A stretch of DNA of 64,000 nucleotides from an uncultured Eggerthellaceae bacterium (GCA_958452575.1 CAUDUM010000002.1:372001-436000), one strand, 5' to 3'; counted from the stretch's first letter, positions 17,501 through 26,710 are shown. The notes: generated by a model from the letters alone, not told the origin. Made by a program: numbers and translations.

Positions 17501-19023
17501 TCGTCCATGCCGCCGGCGTCGAGGTCGCGCCCACGACGAGCAATCTGACCATCTCAAGCATCGAATCGGCTCCCGCACAAACCGATGGCGATGAGGAATC
17601 CGCCACCTTCAGCCTGTACTTCACCGCGGGAGGAACGCTGAGCATCACCTCGGTCACCCTAACCATAGATCCTCAGATTGCAGCCGCTGGGCCCGAAGAC
17701 GAGCTGGATGCGCTGAAACAAATCGCCATCGAGTTTTCGTTCACCAACAACATCAGCGGCGTGGAAGGCGTCACCGGCATGCAGCCTTGGCCCGGGCGCT
17801 CGTCGTTCCTCATGCTTTCAAACGGGGACTTGACGGAATGCTCGTTCGATCCCTCAGTCACGGACGGGACGCTCTCCAGGCGCACCGTGGGCCCCTCGCG
17901 CGCCAAGCTAAGCGCGTTTCGGATCAGCGACAACGGCAACGTGCTGTTCTTCACCGAGAACAAGGAGGGTAAAAGCGGGCAGAACTTCGACGATGCGGGC
18001 GAACCCACCGACGCTCAAACCGAAACGCGCCACCGCATCATGGCGAGCATCTACGTTGACGGACTGTTCTCCGAACCGTTCGTTCTGGGGCAGACCGCGC
18101 ACGCGCTCGACTCCATCGCCGGAGTGTCGGGGCACAGCAGTTACACGTTCATCACCTCCAGCATCATAGACATGGCCAGCAGCATGGCGGACATGTACTA
18201 CGTGGACATCCCCATCGTCGCCACAGCGACGACGCTGGGCTTCGCGGCGGAAAGCGTCTTCACCCTGCAAGGCGAGAAAGCATCGTTCACCTTGGTGCTG
18301 CGCAACGACGGCAACGTCATCCTCAAAGGCTGCCAAGCGACGCTGGTCGATGCAGACACCGGCGAAAAAGCGGACAACGTCACGTTGAGCTTTGCAGCCG
18401 AGAACCTGTGCGCCTCGGCATGGAACCCCGAGTTGTTCGATGACGCCACCGAAGAGGATATCGCCGCAGCCCAAGCGTATACCGATAACGCTGTGGCGGC
18501 GGCGTTGGAGGCGAGCGGCGCCGAAGGCGTCCACCTGCTTGCGGACCCCGCTGCGGCCGGCGTGCTCATCCCAGGCAAAACCGCGCAGTACCGGGTGACG
18601 TTCACGATACCGAGCAACTGGCATGGGACGAAAAACGTCTACGCCGCCCTAAGCGAGTTCAGCTACGAGACAATCACGTCGGCTGCACCCGACGGCGCAG
18701 AGGTAAGCCCGCTTGATTACCAGGCGCACCACGACGACCTTCCGCGCGCCGAGCTCACCGTGCATGCGAGCGACGAGTCCTTCGACCCCGGGCTGAGCGC
18801 ACCTGCGGTCGGAATCGTCAATGACGACGGAAGCGTGACGCCATCCGGCAACGGCGAAAACGGCACGGGGTCTTCGACGGGGCTCACCAGCACCGGCGAT
18901 GAGGCAGGGCTCGGCATGCTCGGGCTTGCGGCGGGCGCGGCTGCGGCGGCGTTCACCGCGTACAGCGCCCGCCGGACGGCGCTGGCACGCGAGCGAAAGG
19001 ATACGCCGGACGACAGGCAATAA
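14563..19023 (+). CDS. Giant Tat-exported, cell-wall-type surface protein of unknown function
   Basis: A 1486-aa protein. A twin-arginine export signal (ALTRRSFLMGGGATVAALML, RR at about 33-34) is followed by AYALDP as a likely cleavage site. The body is beta-rich with no family I recognise. Around residues 647-680 two acidic loops (DTDGKGIYSNEE and DGDGIVSLAEF) look like EF-hand or dockerin-type calcium sites. Near 1230-1290 there is a CARDB-like stretch (ASFTLVLRNDGNVILKGC). The C-terminus has LTSTGD (about 1441-1446), a hydrophobic helix and a basic tail, a variant LPxTG sorting signal. The start is ATG 14563 because GGAAGGGGG precedes it and the Tat signal follows. It is probably co-transcribed with the next giant gene (43-nt gap). 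Confidence 0.8.
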   Translation: MTNYEPNRPSTSEPEPVHVDPGDCPNTSPALTRRSFLMGGGATVAALMLPCLGVFDGKRAYALDPTAGNDASDPTTQFIVLSANEIGLSVYDVDTQGKNAPVPGAKVSIAAASDSSKRLEAVADDLGAVVFDVRDVGATVDLGPDGVRYRFEGSVTVSNGDGYRICTLTKIRVDSGTAMALPCCKIDDPSIPYFEYLSFNGWDMQYCDCEVLRTGAAYNPVPITGKLHLAGTQTAEVSLWTRTTDGTQTLDGKALFTVNVDVKGGVGTFRRSDLFLKLEPPSDALLPKDRSFEVHVKAGGTTYVFPTKLTAQDSPIPFKTGNANVVPEVSFGQAGSSMNIFTLPSSFPAVLRGSSLTCWVPTFPLQFYLNPLGYFFLGGGICISKEGQGIEGFKQEGFANETRKSFDQQFGELAERWNSKCDAYRNMKRGTNPGTTNKFGHQFSSKIGISFAAQAYISAQCNILENPNDMKFTGVMAAIVDVYAFAHLCQQFTIGPVPFFIALNISLDTRLLSLYASCESPAGDPLKISLVPSATGAGCVATFAISPSIGLGLDGMLAVSLCGTGQISTYIGLISCETTLSSPRRHFVVSASLSLDLVLQALIFKWSGNIWSEDWPRLYDNWKADGNDAIEGTSIASCPTHLALGVDTDGKGIYSNEEPAALAAAAADGDGIVSLAEFGKLAAIVTSDELLRTKEATAAAVVGFQAAPASQPVQIAGSLHAIPMDVADLGAEDAEGADGYLYADAGEDPAGACNGVAGVGGIADAGGIMPDKDVKIVSKSFSNPREKVIVYDGVTILFRLANVEYEVNGVHVGRPRLVAQVYNDATGHWGRPKVLDIPVTVPNIDRADMFDCDFDVSMQTNSNPSSHLYQGIYVSLVSTLRQNGDGTSFFSAACAPVLTVAVFNRDLRRLSSVMWRDAPDATKAGAYAITCPRVTTVERNGNPFYIAMAYLRHAADSEQGVFGSSASTTCCIAVPMAANLVHAAGVEVAPTTSNLTISSIESAPAQTDGDEESATFSLYFTAGGTLSITSVTLTIDPQIAAAGPEDELDALKQIAIEFSFTNNISGVEGVTGMQPWPGRSSFLMLSNGDLTECSFDPSVTDGTLSRRTVGPSRAKLSAFRISDNGNVLFFTENKEGKSGQNFDDAGEPTDAQTETRHRIMASIYVDGLFSEPFVLGQTAHALDSIAGVSGHSSYTFITSSIIDMASSMADMYYVDIPIVATATTLGFAAESVFTLQGEKASFTLVLRNDGNVILKGCQATLVDADTGEKADNVTLSFAAENLCASAWNPELFDDATEEDIAAAQAYTDNAVAAALEASGAEGVHLLADPAAAGVLIPGKTAQYRVTFTIPSNWHGTKNVYAALSEFSYETITSAAPDGAEVSPLDYQAHHDDLPRAELTVHASDESFDPGLSAPAVGIVNDDGSVTPSGNGENGTGSSTGLTSTGDEAGLGMLGLAAGAAAAAFTAYSARRTALARERKDTPDDRQ

Positions 19024-19066
19024 CCAGCGCAGGCACGTCGCCCGCGCATCAAGACGAGGAGCGCAT

Positions 19067-22000
19067 ATGAAGACTCGGGGATCGACGGCAAAAGAACCGA
19101 ATGCCCTACCGGCGCGCCTATTCGCGAAGGCTGCCGTTCTGACACGAAGCGCAGCCCTGCTTGTTGCAGCGGTGCTGTTGGCGGCGACTCCCTCGCTCTT
19201 CCCGATAGAATATGCGGACGCCGACCAAAACGACACCGTTGAAACGACGGCAGCGAACCCCACCGTGCTCGAACCGGGACAGCCCTTCGATCTAAGCAAC
19301 GCCCCCGCCGGATCAACCATAATTATCAGCAAATCAGGAACATACGAGCTTAGCGGAAGCACCCTGGCGCACATCGAAATCTATGCGCAAGGCGACTCTG
19401 AAATCACCGTGCGCCTGGCCAACGGAACAAGCGTGACCCCCGACAACAGCAACGTCCCCAGCAATACGGCAGCGCTGATCATCAACGCCTACGCAGACTC
19501 TAGCGGCACCCCTCGCGTCTCCATCGTTACCGAGGAAAACGCCCAAGCGAGCCTGAAGGGGGCAAACGGGGGAAGCGGGGTCGCGGTAACGTCCGCCAAC
19601 CTGAACCAGTCCGCACTGCCCGTCACCGAGCCGGTAGTCTCCTTCGACGGAGAAAGCGGCAGCACGCTGCGGGTCTCAAGCGACATGACCACGGGCATGG
19701 CGCTGAGCTCAGCGCTCGGTCCCAACGCCAGCACCGCCGCCGTTGCCATCACCGGGGGAACCCTGGTCGCCACCGGAGACTCTCGCCCGGCGATTATCTG
19801 CGAAATCCCGCTGAAGATCATGGGCTCCGCCCGGGTGGAGGCGACCAGCGACGGATACGTCCCCACCCCCGCCATCGGGAGCATAGCCAACAATGTCTCC
19901 TTATCGATCGAAGGCGGCTCCGTGCAGGCCATCACGCGCAGCGATGCCCCCGGCATCGGCAGCATCGACGGAAACGCCAACATCTCCATCTCGGGAGGCT
20001 TCGTCGACTTGCGGGCCAACGGAAGCAGCTTCCGCCAAGCGGACATGCCCGCCATTGGCAGCGTAAAGGGCAATGCGTCCATAAGCGTGTCAGGAGGGTT
20101 CGTCTGCGCCGACGACTTGCCTTACGGCGAGCTGGCCCTGGGAAGCCACAGCGGCAACGCCGACGTGCGCATCTCGGGCGGCACGGTGGATGTCGGGTTC
20201 GGCGGGGCTGGCGTTCCCAACGAAAGCGACGGCAAGGGGTCTCTCGCGGTTACGGGCGGGTCCTTCACCGGGTTCGCGATGGCCAGCAAAAGCAACCCGT
20301 CCGCACACGCCACGAACGGATACGGAACCGCGGTCTACCGCACATTCGCCGCCCTTGAAAATGCCTCACCCCAAACAGCAGTCACCTCGCTCGATGTCGG
20401 CGGAGTGAGCTATAGAACCAAAGACCTGCAAACCTCGCTCATCAAATTCAAGGACGACGTGTACCTGTCGGGCGTGATGCTGTGGCTGCCGGCAAACGGC
20501 GAGGTGACAGGCGCCATCGATGAGGACGGGAACCGCTATGCCGGCGAGATCCATCCCACCGACATGTCCTCGCCGCTCGATTACGGCTGGCTTTACTTGA
20601 CGAGCAACCTGACGCTCGACGTCAACACCGGTGCGGGCTACGACGGAAGCGCGCGGGTGCGCAGCGGATCGGACGAGGTCGTCGTGGAGGAGACGGTCAA
20701 TCCCAACGAGGACGGGTATGCGCTGCGGGGGTTCTACGATGCACCCGAGGGCGGCACCTTGATAATGAACGCGCAGTACCGACTTGTAGCGAACGTCAAG
20801 GACTGGACCGATGGCGCAGGGCGCTGGGCACGGACGGACGGCCCGTTCATCCTGTACGCGCAATGGGAGCGCACATACACGGTAGCGTTCGACGCGAACG
20901 CGCCTCGGACGGCTAGCACGACGGTTTCAGGCTCGATGGCGAACATCGAACCGGCTGTGGGAACGATGCAAAAACTAACCGCATGCGGCTTTACCCTGCC
21001 GGGATATGCGTTCGCGGGCTGGAACACCGCACCCGACGGCACGGGAACGGCGTACGAGGACGGCGCCGAGGTGCTTGACCTCGCCGAAGGCGGCGAGACC
21101 GTGACCCTCTATGCCCAATGGAAGCCGCTTTCCTACACGGTGTCGTTCGAAGGCGGACAAGGCGCCAGCGGCCAGATGGCAGCGCAAACGCTCGTATTCG
21201 ACCGCTCCGCCCCGCTCGAAGCCAACGCGTTCTCCGCCCCCGCAGGCGCCGTCTTCCTCGGCTGGCGCGACAAGGAGACGGGGAAGCTGTACTCCGACCA
21301 AGCGCAGGCGGTTAACCTTTGCGAGGTGAACGAAGACGGAAGCCTCGACGGCCACACGCTGACCGCGCAGTGGGCGCGCAACGCCGTCACGCTGACCGTC
21401 ACACGCGATGGCGTGCCCGTGACGCTCGACAGCCCGGAAAGTTCGATCAAACTCATCCCCGAAGCCGGCGGAAACCCAGTCGAGGGATTTTCCGCGGATG
21501 ACGGCAATCCGGGAACATACCTCTTGGAAGACATCGAACCCGGCACCTATGGCGTGGACATCAACACCGGAAGCGACGACGGCGACGCACTGCCAACTGG
21601 CGGCGCGACGATAACCGTGGAAGCCGGCGCCCCTGCCACGCTGCCCCTCGAATACGCAACCGTCGAAGTCAGAACGCAAGGTGACGGAATCGCCGCATGG
21701 GTCAGCAGCCCCGGCGTTACCAAACGCGTTGTGCGCGTAGGGGACACGGTGAGTGCCAGCTGCGGCGCCGACGCCGCCAACGGCTACGTGTTCGACGGCT
21801 GGAGCTGCCAAGGAGTCGCGCCTTCGGGATTCGACGCAGGCTCCCAGGACCTGGCGGGCATGACGATCAACGGGCCGGTCACGCTTACCGCCCATTCCCG
21901 CCCCGCCGCCTACACCGTCGCCTTCGACGCCAACGGCGGCGAAGGCCAGATGGCGGATCAGGAGATGACCTGCCACGAGACGTGCGCGCTCGACCCTTGC

Positions 22001-24184
22001 GCGTTTCGGCGGGACGGCTACGCCTTCGCGGGCTGGAACACCGCCGCCGACGGAAGCGGAACCGCCTACGCCGACGGCGCCCAGGTAGCCAACCTCGCCC
22101 TGGCCGACGGCGCGACCGTGACGCTGTACGCGCAGTGGGCGGCACGCTATACCGTGGCCTTCGAGGCCAATGCACCGGCAACCGCAAGCACGACCGTTAC
22201 GGGTTCGACCCCCTCGCTTTCAATGATCGCCGGACGGTCGGACAACCTGCCTGCATGCGGCTTCGCCCTGCCGGGATATGCGTTCGCGGGCTGGAACACC
22301 GCACCCGACGGCACGGGAACGGCGTACGAGGACGGCGCTGTGGTGACCGACCTCTCCGCCGAAGCCAAGGCGACGGTGACGCTTTACGCCCAATGGAAAC
22401 CGCTCGCCTACAAGGTCGAGCTGCTCTTGGCGGAAGACGGCGGGCCGGCGACCCCCCTGGGCAGCATCGACGCGACGTTCGACGAGCCGCTCACCCTGCC
22501 GGACGAGGCGGAGGGGATCCCCGACGGCAGGGTGCTGCTGGGATGGGAGACGCTGGGGCTCGGGTCGTTCTACCGCGCGGGATCGCAGGCGGCCAACCTC
22601 TGCACGCTTGGCGCCGACGGCACGCCCGTCGGCACCAAGCTCTACGCGCGCCTTGGCAGCGCGGAAGCGTTCTACCTGGTCATGGAGAACGACGGCTCCC
22701 CTGTCGTGCTCGAGGATCCCGCAAGCGAAATCGAACTGGTTTCCGGATCGGGCACCTCGTTCATCGGGGGTTTCACGATGGTCGAGCCCGGCATCTACAG
22801 CATAAGCAGCATCCCGCCGGGCGCTTATTCCCTGGCGATCGAAGGATGGAGCACCGAAGGCGAAGCCGCCATCGTCGGGGAAGACGGCGGCGGCAGGATC
22901 GCGCTTGCGTACTGCACCGTCGAGGCGGAAGCCGAGGCGCACGCCGAAGCATGGATCGTCGATCCTGACACCGACGATCCCGTCGCACGGGCCGAGCGGG
23001 TGCCGGTGGGCTCTGCCGTGGAAATCGGTTCGTCGGTGGAGACGGGCTACGCGTTCGAAAGCTGGACGGCCTTGGGGGCCGCCCCCGCATGGGAGAACGG
23101 CGATCCCTCTCAGGCGAGCCAGACGATCACAGTGAACGGGCGCGTGCTCTTGGAAGCGCACCCCGTGGCGAACCGCTACCGGGTGCTTTTCGATGCGAAC
23201 GGCGGCGTGGGGACGATGGAGCCGCAGGACATGGTGTACGGCGAGCCGCAGAGCCTTTTCGCCAGCGCGTTCGCGCGCGAGGGTTACTCGTTCGCAGGGT
23301 GGAACACCGCGGCGGACGGCACGGGCGAGTCCTACGCCGACGGGGCCGAGGTGCTCAACCTGGCGAGCGAGGACGGGGCGACCGTGACACTGTACGCGCA
23401 GTGGGAGCCCAACGCCTACTCCGTGCGCTTCGACGCCAACGCCCCGAGCGGCGCGAGCACGCAGGTTGCGGGATCGATGGGCAACCAGGAACTCCTCTAC
23501 GGGCAAGCGGCAGCGCTCACCGGCTGCGGGTACTCCCTGCCCGGCTACGCGTTCGCGGGATGGAACGCCGCCGCCGACGGCAGCGGCACCGCCTACGCCG
23601 ACGGGGCCCAAGTCGCCAGCCTGACCAGCAAGGCGGGCGCGGTCGTGACGCTCTACGCGCAGTGGAAGCCGCTGACCTACACGGTGACGTTCGAGGGCGG
23701 CGACGGGGCGACCGGGAGCATGGAGCCGCAGGAGCTCGCCTTCGACGAGCCGGCGACGCTCTCCCCCAACGCCTTCGAGAACGGCGGCGCAGCGTTCGCC
23801 GGTTGGTCCGTCGTCGGCGAGACGGGGTCGTCCCAGCTCATCGCCGATGGCGCCGAGGTGGTCAATCTCTGCAGCCTCGATGACGAAGGGGTTCCCCAGG
23901 GGCTGACGCTGCGCGCCCAGTGGGCCGCAGAGCCGGCGCCTGGCCCCGGTCCCGACCCGGACCCCGATCCTGATCCTAACCCGGATCCCGACCCCGACCC
24001 CGATCCCGCGCCGGGCGGCCCGGACGATGCCGACGGGGGCTCGGACGACGGCGAGGCGGCGGGCGGGCGGCTCTCCCGCACCGGCGACGCCGCGGCGCCC
24101 TTGGCGGCGGCGGCCTCCGCCATGATCATCGCCGCTGGGGCGGGCGCCGCGTGCGCCTGGCGCAAGAGAAGATCGAACCGCTAA
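19067..24184 (+). CDS. Giant InlB-repeat cell-wall surface protein with beta-helix region
   Basis: A 1705-aa protein. Residues 1-49 look like a long signal peptide. Residues about 268-405 carry repeated G-I-G-S-x-x-x-N-x-S-I-S-G-G turns typical of a right-handed beta-helix. From about 602 to 1623 there are eight InlB B-type (Listeria-Bacteroides) repeats with the GYAFAGWNTAADGTG...VTLYAQW pattern, interrupted by two longer non-repeat modules (about 771-945 and 1201-1364). A (DP)n wall-spanning tract follows, then LSRTGD (1669-1674), a hydrophobic helix and RKRRSNR: a variant LPxTG sorting signal. The likely role is adhesion or surface display. ATG 19067 follows GACGAGGAG. No sortase is in the window. 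Confidence 0.87.
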   Translation: MKTRGSTAKEPNALPARLFAKAAVLTRSAALLVAAVLLAATPSLFPIEYADADQNDTVETTAANPTVLEPGQPFDLSNAPAGSTIIISKSGTYELSGSTLAHIEIYAQGDSEITVRLANGTSVTPDNSNVPSNTAALIINAYADSSGTPRVSIVTEENAQASLKGANGGSGVAVTSANLNQSALPVTEPVVSFDGESGSTLRVSSDMTTGMALSSALGPNASTAAVAITGGTLVATGDSRPAIICEIPLKIMGSARVEATSDGYVPTPAIGSIANNVSLSIEGGSVQAITRSDAPGIGSIDGNANISISGGFVDLRANGSSFRQADMPAIGSVKGNASISVSGGFVCADDLPYGELALGSHSGNADVRISGGTVDVGFGGAGVPNESDGKGSLAVTGGSFTGFAMASKSNPSAHATNGYGTAVYRTFAALENASPQTAVTSLDVGGVSYRTKDLQTSLIKFKDDVYLSGVMLWLPANGEVTGAIDEDGNRYAGEIHPTDMSSPLDYGWLYLTSNLTLDVNTGAGYDGSARVRSGSDEVVVEETVNPNEDGYALRGFYDAPEGGTLIMNAQYRLVANVKDWTDGAGRWARTDGPFILYAQWERTYTVAFDANAPRTASTTVSGSMANIEPAVGTMQKLTACGFTLPGYAFAGWNTAPDGTGTAYEDGAEVLDLAEGGETVTLYAQWKPLSYTVSFEGGQGASGQMAAQTLVFDRSAPLEANAFSAPAGAVFLGWRDKETGKLYSDQAQAVNLCEVNEDGSLDGHTLTAQWARNAVTLTVTRDGVPVTLDSPESSIKLIPEAGGNPVEGFSADDGNPGTYLLEDIEPGTYGVDINTGSDDGDALPTGGATITVEAGAPATLPLEYATVEVRTQGDGIAAWVSSPGVTKRVVRVGDTVSASCGADAANGYVFDGWSCQGVAPSGFDAGSQDLAGMTINGPVTLTAHSRPAAYTVAFDANGGEGQMADQEMTCHETCALDPCAFRRDGYAFAGWNTAADGSGTAYADGAQVANLALADGATVTLYAQWAARYTVAFEANAPATASTTVTGSTPSLSMIAGRSDNLPACGFALPGYAFAGWNTAPDGTGTAYEDGAVVTDLSAEAKATVTLYAQWKPLAYKVELLLAEDGGPATPLGSIDATFDEPLTLPDEAEGIPDGRVLLGWETLGLGSFYRAGSQAANLCTLGADGTPVGTKLYARLGSAEAFYLVMENDGSPVVLEDPASEIELVSGSGTSFIGGFTMVEPGIYSISSIPPGAYSLAIEGWSTEGEAAIVGEDGGGRIALAYCTVEAEAEAHAEAWIVDPDTDDPVARAERVPVGSAVEIGSSVETGYAFESWTALGAAPAWENGDPSQASQTITVNGRVLLEAHPVANRYRVLFDANGGVGTMEPQDMVYGEPQSLFASAFAREGYSFAGWNTAADGTGESYADGAEVLNLASEDGATVTLYAQWEPNAYSVRFDANAPSGASTQVAGSMGNQELLYGQAAALTGCGYSLPGYAFAGWNAAADGSGTAYADGAQVASLTSKAGAVVTLYAQWKPLTYTVTFEGGDGATGSMEPQELAFDEPATLSPNAFENGGAAFAGWSVVGETGSSQLIADGAEVVNLCSLDDEGVPQGLTLRAQWAAEPAPGPGPDPDPDPDPNPDPDPDPDPAPGGPDDADGGSDDGEAAGGRLSRTGDAAAPLAAAASAMIIAAGAGAACAWRKRRSNR
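20866..23935 (+). repeat. Eight InlB-type repeats in an A-B-M-C higher-order array
   Basis: Within the 1705-aa protein the repeats fall into three types. A starts DANAP/EANAP and is about 85 aa. B starts with an EGG-type opening and has NLC before the end. C starts DANGG. M is a non-InlB module of about 165-175 aa. The order is A-B-M-C, A-B-M-C, A-B, so a block of about 400 residues was duplicated and then partly duplicated again. Confidence 0.8.
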
Positions 24185-24435
24185 GCCGCTCACGCCGCCC
24201 TGGCGGGCACCCCGCCGGGGCGGCTCTCTCTTTTCCCGCCTTTTGCCAGCACGGCGCTCGTCAGACGACGTCGCCCGCGCCGAAGCCCTCCTGTACGGAA
24301 ACGCAGACCGAACACGTCCTGCAAAACGTCAAGTTTGGCCCGCTTGCTTTGTTTCATTCAGGCAATTTTTATCTCTTCTGTTCGCCAGAGCGAATACAAT
24401 TGACCCGTAAGGCTTGGCGAACGGAAGGGTACGCA

Positions 24436-25791
24436 ATGGAGTACGCGAGCGCACGGGAGACCGCTGCGGAATGGGGCGTCTCGGAAAGACGCGTCCAGCG
24501 CCTGTGCGCTGAAGGACGCATCCCCGGTGCGCGCAAGGTGAGCGGCTCGTGGATCGTACCCGCAGATGCAGAAAAGCCGGCAGACCCGCGCAAACGCGCC
24601 GACGCACGATCCCGCGCAGACGCCTCCGAGCCCCAAGGGACTGGCTCCGACGTCGACGTGTTTAGGAATGCGAGCACCGACGTCCCGAATGAGCCGCTTC
24701 CGCCCGACGCGCTCGCCGCCAAGCCCTCGCATCCTCCCACCGCATCCCTTTCGTCCGAAGGTGTCGCATGCGGCACGACCGACGGGCAGAGCGTCTTCAG
24801 CCGGCTGATGCCCCTTATGAACACCGCCTTCGCCCCCGGCTCTTGCCAGGCAGCCATCGAGGGTTTCGCCGATGAAGGCATGCGCGCGGTCGCCCAAGCC
24901 GAATACTATTATTTCAGCGGACAGGCGGAAGAGGCGGTTCGCGTCGCAAGCGGATTGCTCGCTCACAAAGATCTGGCGGTGAGGCTGTCCTCCTGCCTGA
25001 TCTACGCCTACGCCAACCTTCCTTTGGGCAATATCAGCAGCGCGCGGTTCGCGCTGGCAGAGCTGCGCTTGGCGCTGGAATCCAACACCGCTTCGCAATC
25101 GTCCGAAAACCGCGCAGCCGAAGCGTTCGCCGGATTTGCCGCCGCCGTGCTGCTGCACCTGCCGCTGCCCGACAACGCGCCTCCTGCCGAGAGCTTCCTC
25201 ACGTTGCTCCATCCCGGCCTGCGCTCGTTCGCCCTGTACGTACGTGCGCATCAGATGTACCTGCTTGGCGACTACGCGCGCAGCTTGGGGCTGGTGGAAG
25301 CAACGCTGGCGATGGGGTCGGCAACCTACCCTATCCCCGAGATCTATCTGCGCATGGTCGCGGTGATGGACTGCATGAGCCTCAAGCGCACCGACGAAGC
25401 GCGGGAGCACCTGCTTGCCGCATGGAGCCTCGCCCGGCCCGATGGCTTGATCGAGGCGTTCGGCGAGCATCACGGGCTTTTGGGCGGGATGCTGGAGTCG
25501 GTCATAAAAACGGGATGGCCCGAGGACTTCAAGCGGATCATCTCGATCACCTACCGGTTCTCGGCAGGATGGCGGCGCGTCCACAATCCCGCCACCGAGG
25601 AGACGGTCGCCGACAACCTGAGTACCACGGAGTTTGCGGTGTCGATGCTTGCTGCGCGCGGGTGGACCAACCGCGAGATAGCCACGCATCTTGCGGTTTC
25701 GGAGAGCACCGTAAAAGGGTATTTGGCATCGGCGTTCCGCAAGCTAGGCATCAGAAAACGGCAGGAGCTGGGAAAGCACATGCTGCGCTGA
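24436..25791 (+). CDS. Regulator with N-terminal excisionase-type HTH and C-terminal LuxR HTH
   Basis: A 451-aa soluble protein. Residues 1-40 (YASARETAAEWGVSERRVQ, then LCAEGRIPGARKVSGSWIVP) form an excisionase/HTH_17-type winged helix. A charged linker follows, then an alpha-helical middle (about 120-375) resembling TPR-like repeats. The C-terminus, about 392-450, is a LuxR HTH: LSTTEFAVSMLAARGWTNREIATHLAVSESTVKGYL. Two DNA-binding domains at opposite ends is an unusual plan. ATG 24436 is supported by GGAAGGG. It lies 251 bp after the giant surface-protein pair and may regulate it. GTTCGCCA and TGGCGAAC flank TACAAT in its own upstream region, a possible autoregulatory site. Confidence 0.83.
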   Translation: MEYASARETAAEWGVSERRVQRLCAEGRIPGARKVSGSWIVPADAEKPADPRKRADARSRADASEPQGTGSDVDVFRNASTDVPNEPLPPDALAAKPSHPPTASLSSEGVACGTTDGQSVFSRLMPLMNTAFAPGSCQAAIEGFADEGMRAVAQAEYYYFSGQAEEAVRVASGLLAHKDLAVRLSSCLIYAYANLPLGNISSARFALAELRLALESNTASQSSENRAAEAFAGFAAAVLLHLPLPDNAPPAESFLTLLHPGLRSFALYVRAHQMYLLGDYARSLGLVEATLAMGSATYPIPEIYLRMVAVMDCMSLKRTDEAREHLLAAWSLARPDGLIEAFGEHHGLLGGMLESVIKTGWPEDFKRIISITYRFSAGWRRVHNPATEETVADNLSTTEFAVSMLAARGWTNREIATHLAVSESTVKGYLASAFRKLGIRKRQELGKHMLR

Positions 25792-25875
25792 CGGCGAACC
25801 GGCGGAGACGGAGGGCGCACGCATCCCGTGCAGCGCAGAAGCCCCTTTGGCTGCGCAAAGCGCGGCGCGCGCTGT

Positions 25876-26541
25876 CTAGTCGGTCACGTCGCCGGACTGG
25901 TCAAGGCTGATGGGATCGCCGACGAACGTCGAGGGCACGCTGAACAGCACCTGGAAGAAATCCTTGGTGCGCGCGAACACCTCGCGGATGTCGTACCACG
26001 ACTGATTGGCGTACTCGCCGTAATCGCTCGGCACGCCGATCGCCTCCATCCCAACGCCCTGGGCGTCGTAGAGGGCGCGATAGAGATGATACGTCTGAGT
26101 GGCGACGACGATGCGCTCGGCGCCGAACACATGACGGGCGCGGTACATCGTCTCGTAGGTGGAGAATCCCGCGTGGTCGCAGAACACATCTTCGCTGGGA
26201 ACGCCCTGGGAGACGGCGTAGCGCTTCATCGCCCAGCACTCGTTGTACGACTCGGTGCCGTTGTCGCCGCTCATGATGATTTTGGGAGCCGCGCCGGCGA
26301 AGTACAGCGCGATGCCATCGTCCAAGCGATCCTGCAGAATGCCGGAGGGCGTGCCGTCAGGCCGGACGGAAGCGCCCAGCACCACGATGGCATCCGCGTC
26401 GAAGGCGGCAGCGGTCTGCTGATCGACGATGTCGTCGCGCGTCGTCAGAACGGCGGCCGCATTGGTTCCGACGAACACGAGCACGGCAACGACGACGACC
26501 GCCAGTACCAACGCCAGCACCCCGCCCACCGCCTTACGCAT
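25876..26541 (-). CDS. SanA/YdcF-like DUF218 membrane protein
   Basis: A 221-aa protein with one N-terminal membrane helix (about residues 5-28) and an extracytoplasmic DUF218 domain. IVVLGASVRPDGTPSGILQDRLDDGIALY, then KIIMSGDNG, then FSTYETMYRARHVFG and VVATQTYHLYRALY follow the SanA/VanZ-associated pattern. SanA-type proteins influence envelope permeability and vancomycin tolerance; the biochemical activity is not established. ATG 26539-26541 is preceded by AAGGCGGAC. It stands 169 bp from the short larC on the same strand and is probably unrelated to it. Confidence 0.8.
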   Translation of the reverse strand: MRKAVGGVLALVLAVVVVAVLVFVGTNAAAVLTTRDDIVDQQTAAAFDADAIVVLGASVRPDGTPSGILQDRLDDGIALYFAGAAPKIIMSGDNGTESYNECWAMKRYAVSQGVPSEDVFCDHAGFSTYETMYRARHVFGAERIVVATQTYHLYRALYDAQGVGMEAIGVPSDYGEYANQSWYDIREVFARTKDFFQVLFSVPSTFVGDPISLDQSGDVTD

Positions 26542-26710
26542 GTTGTCCGCCTTGAATCGCCATGATTCCCGATGATAGCAAAGCCCGTCGGCAGCGCGCG
26601 AACGTCCATCGAGCGCCCGTCGAAAATAAAGCGCACCTCCATAAGGCCGGGTCGGCAGCGAGCATGACCCCAGCGGCCCGGCGCAACCCGCAGGCGGGCA
26701 GGAACGCCGC

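Noticed and set aside
20866..23935. CRISPR-like reading of the repeated DNA in the surface-protein gene
   Set aside because: Repeats are in frame, of protein type and varied length. No short direct repeats with unique spacers exist in the window.
26542..26710. Search for a LarC2 remnant downstream of the short larC
   Set aside because: All three forward frames lack LarC2-like motifs; the sequence looks like the promoter region of the SanA-like gene.
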